A stretch of DNA of 41,862 bases from positions 1 to 41,862 of the IMG/VR virus record IMGVR_UViG_3300045051_000115. The stretch is one strand, 5' to 3'. The notes beneath the pieces were generated by a model. The model made no database searches and was not told the origin of the DNA. It was given only the letters and a program-made list of their open reading frames with translations. Shown one piece after another: positions 39,200 through 41,862 of this stretch (position 1 is its first letter; the number at the start of each line of letters is the position of its first letter). Position numbers and translations under genes: made by a program. This stretch comes from a virus.

Positions 39200-39595
39200 A
39201 TGACTAGCATCGGCAAGCAAATCAGGGCTTTAAGAAAGGCGAAGGGTTGGACGCAGGGCGAACTTGCGAAAGCTGCGGGCCTATCGCAGACGACCATGTC
39301 CGACCTTGAGCGCGGGCGCAATCAAGGGTCGCGCGAGCTAGACGTGATCGCCGCAGCGCTCGACGTAACGCCCGCGGCACTACGCAAGCCCGACGCCATC
39401 TTTACCGACGCGAAGGGCAACGTTATGGCGATCGAGATTAAGGCGTCGCGCCGTAGCGGACGGCCGCCGATCGTCGGTGAGATACTGGCCCTGATGGAGA
39501 AGATCGACGACGTCGGTTTGGCGGATCTGCGCGGCCAGGCGAAGCAGTTGGTAAAGACCAACCCGCGCCGCAGTAAGGTAAACGCTGCGAAGTAG
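39200..39595 (+). CDS. Phage repressor, HTH (Xre type), without visible cleavage domain
   Basis: 131 residues from ATG 39200. Residues 1-60 are a standard Xre/Cro helix-turn-helix (IGKQIRALRKAKGWTQGELA, AAGLSQTTMSDLERG). The C-terminal 70 residues (AIEIKASRRSGRPPIVGEIL, DDVGLADLRGQAKQLVK) are too short and lack the Ser/Lys catalytic signature of LexA/CI peptidases, so self-cleavage on SOS induction is unlikely. The TTG at 39182 would overlap operator 3. The start sits against the operator, suggesting a leaderless message as for lambda cI. It controls both early operons by inference. Confidence 0.85.
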   Translation: MTSIGKQIRALRKAKGWTQGELAKAAGLSQTTMSDLERGRNQGSRELDVIAAALDVTPAALRKPDAIFTDAKGNVMAIEIKASRRSGRPPIVGEILALMEKIDDVGLADLRGQAKQLVKTNPRRSKVNAAK

Positions 39596-39669
39596 TGGTG
39601 CTGTCGGACTGGCGCTCTCGGATCGTACAGGGTAGTCTCGATCTTGCGAACTGACTAAAGGCATATGCC

Positions 39670-40323
39670 ATGCAGAAAATTATCGCTTCGCTTTTTGCCG
39701 TTTTCTACGCTGCAGTCGCACATGCCGACCCAGTCCCCTTCTCCGCATACGGGACGATCCTTGACGCCCAGACGGTGAACGAATCGACCGGCGCTACCGT
39801 TGCCGGCGCGGCGCTCGGCGCTGCGGCAGGCTCAGCCACCTATGCCGACAAAGCGTCGTCTTACTCGGCGACTAGCCACTTAGGGGCGGCCGTACTGGGC
39901 GGGCTGGTCGGGTCGCTTTTTGACTCCCCAGCTCGTGCGAAATATCGCACGCGCTACACGCTGAAGGGCGCCGACGGCGTAGTCCGATACGTCGAGGAAA
40001 TTAGCGCCGAGCCGTTCCACCACTCGCCCGGCATGTGTGTCGTACTATTTCCGATGCGCCTCGCTCCTCCCGACTTCTGCACGGTCGGCGGAGACGCCCT
40101 GCCGCCATCTCCGATCGCCGTTGACGACGTCGTCTGGGTATTCCAATCGCCAGCGCGCGCCTATGAGACGCCCGCTACTGCCGCTGCCCCCGTGCGCGAA
40201 CTGGCCGTAGGCGTTGCGGTAAAGGTCGTCCATATCTTCAAGGATCGCCTCAAGGTTCGATCCTCTGACGGCGCCTTGTTCTGGGTGCCGAAAGACAGCG
40301 TCCGTACGGCTTTAACGCTGTAA
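39670..40323 (+). CDS. Exported glycine-zipper/SH3-like protein, likely lysogenic-conversion gene
   Basis: 217 residues. A signal peptide (MQKIIASLFAVFYAAVAHA, cleavage after Ala19, no lipobox Cys) is followed by glycine-zipper segments (GATVAGAALGAAAGSATY at about 41-58 and HLGAAVLGGLVGSLF at about 70-84), as in outer-membrane 17-kDa-antigen-type proteins. The C terminus looks SH3b-like (GVAVKVVHIFKDRLKVRSSD). It lies directly behind the repressor in the same direction, so it is probably made in the lysogen. Changing the cell envelope, for example superinfection exclusion, is the likely role. It is not a virion gene by position. Confidence 0.75.
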   Translation: MQKIIASLFAVFYAAVAHADPVPFSAYGTILDAQTVNESTGATVAGAALGAAAGSATYADKASSYSATSHLGAAVLGGLVGSLFDSPARAKYRTRYTLKGADGVVRYVEEISAEPFHHSPGMCVVLFPMRLAPPDFCTVGGDALPPSPIAVDDVVWVFQSPARAYETPATAAAPVRELAVGVAVKVVHIFKDRLKVRSSDGALFWVPKDSVRTALTL

Positions 40324-40369
40324 TCCCCCTCCGCAAAAAGCACGACCCGGTACTCGCTCGTCAAAAATA

Positions 40370-40428
40370 ATCGCTTTTGCGATTGACAAGATAAACCGCA
40401 TATGCGATATTGGCGTTGCGGTATCGCA
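40370..40428 (+). promoter_or_regulatory. Right early promoter with repressor operators
   Basis: TTGACA (40383-40388), 17-base spacer, GATATT (40406-40411); start at about 40418. ATCGCTTTTGCGAT (40370-40383, perfect) overlaps the -35 and ACCGCATATGCGAT (40395-40408, one mismatch) fills the spacer and -10, 25 bp apart. TGCGGTATCGCA (40417-40428) lies over the start, one mismatch from the core of the 25531 palindrome. Bound repressor would block RNA polymerase. This promoter should drive the entire plus-strand operon through the window junction to the integrase. Confidence 0.75.
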
Positions 40429-40567
40429 TCACCTGGCCCCGGAAGGATGGCGCGCTGAACGGGCGAAAGGTCTAGCAAGCCAAGGTGAGAGGAGTTTCGG
40501 TTACGCCAAGGCGGACGGAACGACGGGCGATCCAGCACACGACCGACCAACAAACGCGGAGATTGAT
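40429..40567 (+). other. Leader of the right early transcript
   Basis: About 150 bases separate the predicted start and the first ATG, unlike the leaderless genes elsewhere. No open frame or convincing hairpin terminator was seen. The length leaves room for an antitermination or regulatory site, but none can be named. GGAGA just before ATG 40568 is the ribosome site. Confidence 0.35.
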
Positions 40568-41431
40568 ATGCCTGTCACGATTACCATTACCGACCCGAGC
40601 AGTACGGCCCGCGCCGACCTGTTGGCGGTCGCGGACATGATGTACGACCTCGCCGGCTACGGCAAAAAGGTCCACCCCACGCTCGAGACGGCGCTGCAGG
40701 AGTACGGCGCCGCCACCGAGACGCCCGCCCCGGTTGCTACAGCCGTCGCCGCTGCCGAAGCGCTCGGTGTATTTACTGAAACGGTCGCCGCAAACACCGA
40801 GGACGAGTGCGTCGTCGTTCATCGCGACGACCGCCCCGTCTTCGACACGAATGCGATATTTGGCTCGACGCCCGCCGCGGCCGCGGTTGCCACGACTGCC
40901 GCACCGCCCCCGCCGGCCGACGCCACGACTGCCGCCGCACCGCCCCCGCCCGTCCTCGCCGTCGAGCGTGACGCCGCCGGCTACCCGTACGATGGCCGCA
41001 TTCATTCGTCGAGCAAGGCGAAGGTCTCCGACGGTACTTGGCGCATGAAGCGCGGCGTCGACCCGGCCATCGTCGCAACGGTGCAGGCCGAATTGCGCGG
41101 CGCGATGGCCGCGCCGGCCCCCGCCTCGTTCGTCCCGCCGGTTCCGGGCGTCACTGCTGCGCCGCCCGCTCCTCCGGCACCTCCCGCACCGGCCGCCGCT
41201 GCGCCAGTGCCGCCCGCTCCTCCGGCCCCCGCCGCGCCTGCTGCGCCGGCTGCAGAAGGGCCGATGACGTTCCCCGTACTTATGCAGCGAATCACGACGG
41301 GCGTTGCGTCCGGTGCGCTGAATCAGCAAAGCGTACTCGCCGCCGTGCAGGGCGCCGGGCTCGCCTCTCTACCCCTGCTCGCCACGCGGCCCGATCTGGT
41401 CCCGACCGTAGCGGCTGCGCTCGGGGTCTGA
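40568..41431 (+). CDS. Conserved early phage protein with Pro/Ala-rich linkers
   Basis: 287 residues. A short N-terminal domain (PVTITITDPSSTARADLLAV ... MMYDLAGYG) is followed by an Ala/Thr/Pro linker, then the recognisable conserved core AGYPYDGRIHSSSKAKVSDG followed by TWRMKRGVDPAIV, a signature seen in many Burkholderia and Pseudomonas phage early proteins. A second Pro/Ala linker and a C-terminal helical part end the chain (QRITTGVASGALNQQSVLAA). Function is unknown; the place at the head of a replication operon suggests DNA metabolism. Confidence 0.7.
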   Translation: MPVTITITDPSSTARADLLAVADMMYDLAGYGKKVHPTLETALQEYGAATETPAPVATAVAAAEALGVFTETVAANTEDECVVVHRDDRPVFDTNAIFGSTPAAAAVATTAAPPPPADATTAAAPPPPVLAVERDAAGYPYDGRIHSSSKAKVSDGTWRMKRGVDPAIVATVQAELRGAMAAPAPASFVPPVPGVTAAPPAPPAPPAPAAAAPVPPAPPAPAAPAAPAAEGPMTFPVLMQRITTGVASGALNQQSVLAAVQGAGLASLPLLATRPDLVPTVAAALGV

Positions 41432-41432
41432 C

Positions 41433-41862
41433 ATGCAAATCACTAAGCAGCTTCTCAAGGATTGGGGAGCTTGTCGCGACGGATACGGCTGGTTCGTCGA
41501 CAAGTTTCCGCAGGGGGCGCCCTATGCCGAAGTCCTCGGCGCGCTGCGCAGCGACAAGCGCTACGACGACTCGCGCTGGCTGGCTAACCGGGTCTTCGCG
41601 TCCTTCACGACGAACCCCGACCAGATCGCCCCGACCGTCGAGTCGGAGGTCAAGCAGGCGATCGAAGAAACGAAGGATTCGCCGAATTCGGCGTCGGGCG
41701 AGTCCAGCACGGCCGCATCGTCGGGCAATTACAGCACGGCCGCATCGTCGGGCGAGTCCAGCACGGCCGCATCGTCGGGCGAGTCCAGCACGGCCGCATC
41801 GTCGGGCGAGGCCAGCAAGGCCGCATCGTCGGGCTACGCCAGCAAGGCCGCATCGTCGGGCG
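41433..41862 (+). CDS. N-terminal part of the 27-nt-repeat protein, runs off window end
   Basis: 143 complete codons before the edge. The unique head (about 85 residues: KQLLKDWGACRDGYGWFVDK, FPQGAPYAEVLGALRSD, RWLANRVFASF) matches from memory the N-terminal domain of phage DUF7666-type repeat proteins. Nonapeptide repeats follow from about residue 87. The remaining repeats and the C-terminal domain are at 1-382. The frame is kept only if the missing or overlapping segment obeys codon phase: merging the 77-base match 41786-41862 with 7-83 keeps the frame. Confidence 0.8.
   Translation, partial: MQITKQLLKDWGACRDGYGWFVDKFPQGAPYAEVLGALRSDKRYDDSRWLANRVFASFTTNPDQIAPTVESEVKQAIEETKDSPNSASGESSTAASSGNYSTAASSGESSTAASSGESSTAASSGEASKAASSGYASKAASSG
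41691..41862 (+). repeat. 27-nt tandem repeat array (end part; continues at 1-178)
   Basis: Units of 27 bases built on GCCGCATCGTCGGGC encode x-x-S-T/K-A-A-S-S-G, where x-x is ES, NY, EA or YA. At least six units are here and six more at 1-178. Nucleotide identity between units is very high, with changes confined to the two variable codons and one T/K codon, which points to recent expansion or ongoing recombination. The window edges lie in this array. Confidence 0.9.

Noticed and set aside
39934-39951. Inverted repeat CGTGCGA-AATA-TCGCACG inside the exported-protein gene, similar to the 25531 palindrome
   Set aside because: It lies within coding sequence and has different spacing, with no promoter nearby; treated as chance.
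41650-41853. Minus-strand frame with MRPCW-type repeats
   Set aside because: It is the antisense translation of the 27-base repeat; the plus strand has a start, a unique N-terminal domain and a matching C-terminal domain.
41691-41862. CRISPR array
   Set aside because: Repeats are contiguous in-frame coding units without spacers.

Overview
The window reads as an essentially complete genome, about 41.8 kb, of a temperate tailed phage (or its excised or integrated prophage form). The DNA is GC-rich and genes are packed with 1- or 4-base overlaps. There is a tyrosine integrase, an immunity region with a divergent repressor/Cro-like pair, a full head and tail set and a lysis cassette. A 1318-residue tape measure with a programmed-frameshift tail chaperone pair, and no sheath gene, indicate a long non-contractile tail (siphovirus morphology). 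The host is probably a GC-rich proteobacterium; Burkholderiales is a guess from the general look of the proteins and is not proven. No host genes are visible. The two window ends fall inside the same tandem-repeat gene, so the molecule is probably circular or circularly permuted and the assembly was cut in the repeat.

Layout. (1) Early right operon, plus strand, from a TTGACA promoter at about 40383 across the window junction to 8046. It encodes a Pro/Ala-rich phage protein, the 27-nt-repeat protein (41433 to end, then 1-382), a Cas4/DUF2800-like nuclease, a MazG-like pyrophosphohydrolase, a DUF2815-like single-strand-binding protein, and a family A DNA polymerase split in two around a PAPS-reductase-like gene. 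Small genes, a DUF4224 protein and the integrase follow, then a probable attP region at 8042-8300. (2) Late operon, minus strand, 30525 down to about 8298: terminase small and large subunits, portal, Mu F-like head protein, scaffold, major capsid, cement/decoration proteins, neck proteins, tail tube, G/GT chaperones, tape measure, tail tip and fibre proteins, then holin and endolysin. (3) A three-gene plus-strand cassette (25593-26271) lies inside the head cluster behind its own operator-bearing promoter. (4) A 384-bp non-coding region (30526-30909) with iteron-like repeats around an AT-rich core is the best replication-origin candidate. (5) Early left operon, minus strand, 39125 down to 31288: Cro-like protein, RHH-like protein, SF2 helicase, C5-cytosine methyltransferase overprinted by a second long reading frame, GIY-YIG nuclease, VRR-NUC nuclease, small membrane protein, radical SAM protein and primase-helicase. 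(6) Immunity region: three 14-bp operators at 23-24 bp spacing, a repressor without a recognisable self-cleavage domain, and an exported glycine-zipper protein that is a likely lysogenic-conversion gene.

How it fits together. The operator ATCGC-N4-GCGAT occurs at the left early promoter, the right early promoter and the head-cluster cassette promoter, so one repressor probably silences all three in the lysogen. The primase-helicase, SF2 helicase, polymerase, nucleases and binding protein on the two early operons form one replication module split over two strands. The points most worth pursuing are the split polymerase, the overprinted methyltransferase gene, the repeat gene at the window junction, the operator network with apparently leaderless genes, and the origin-like region.
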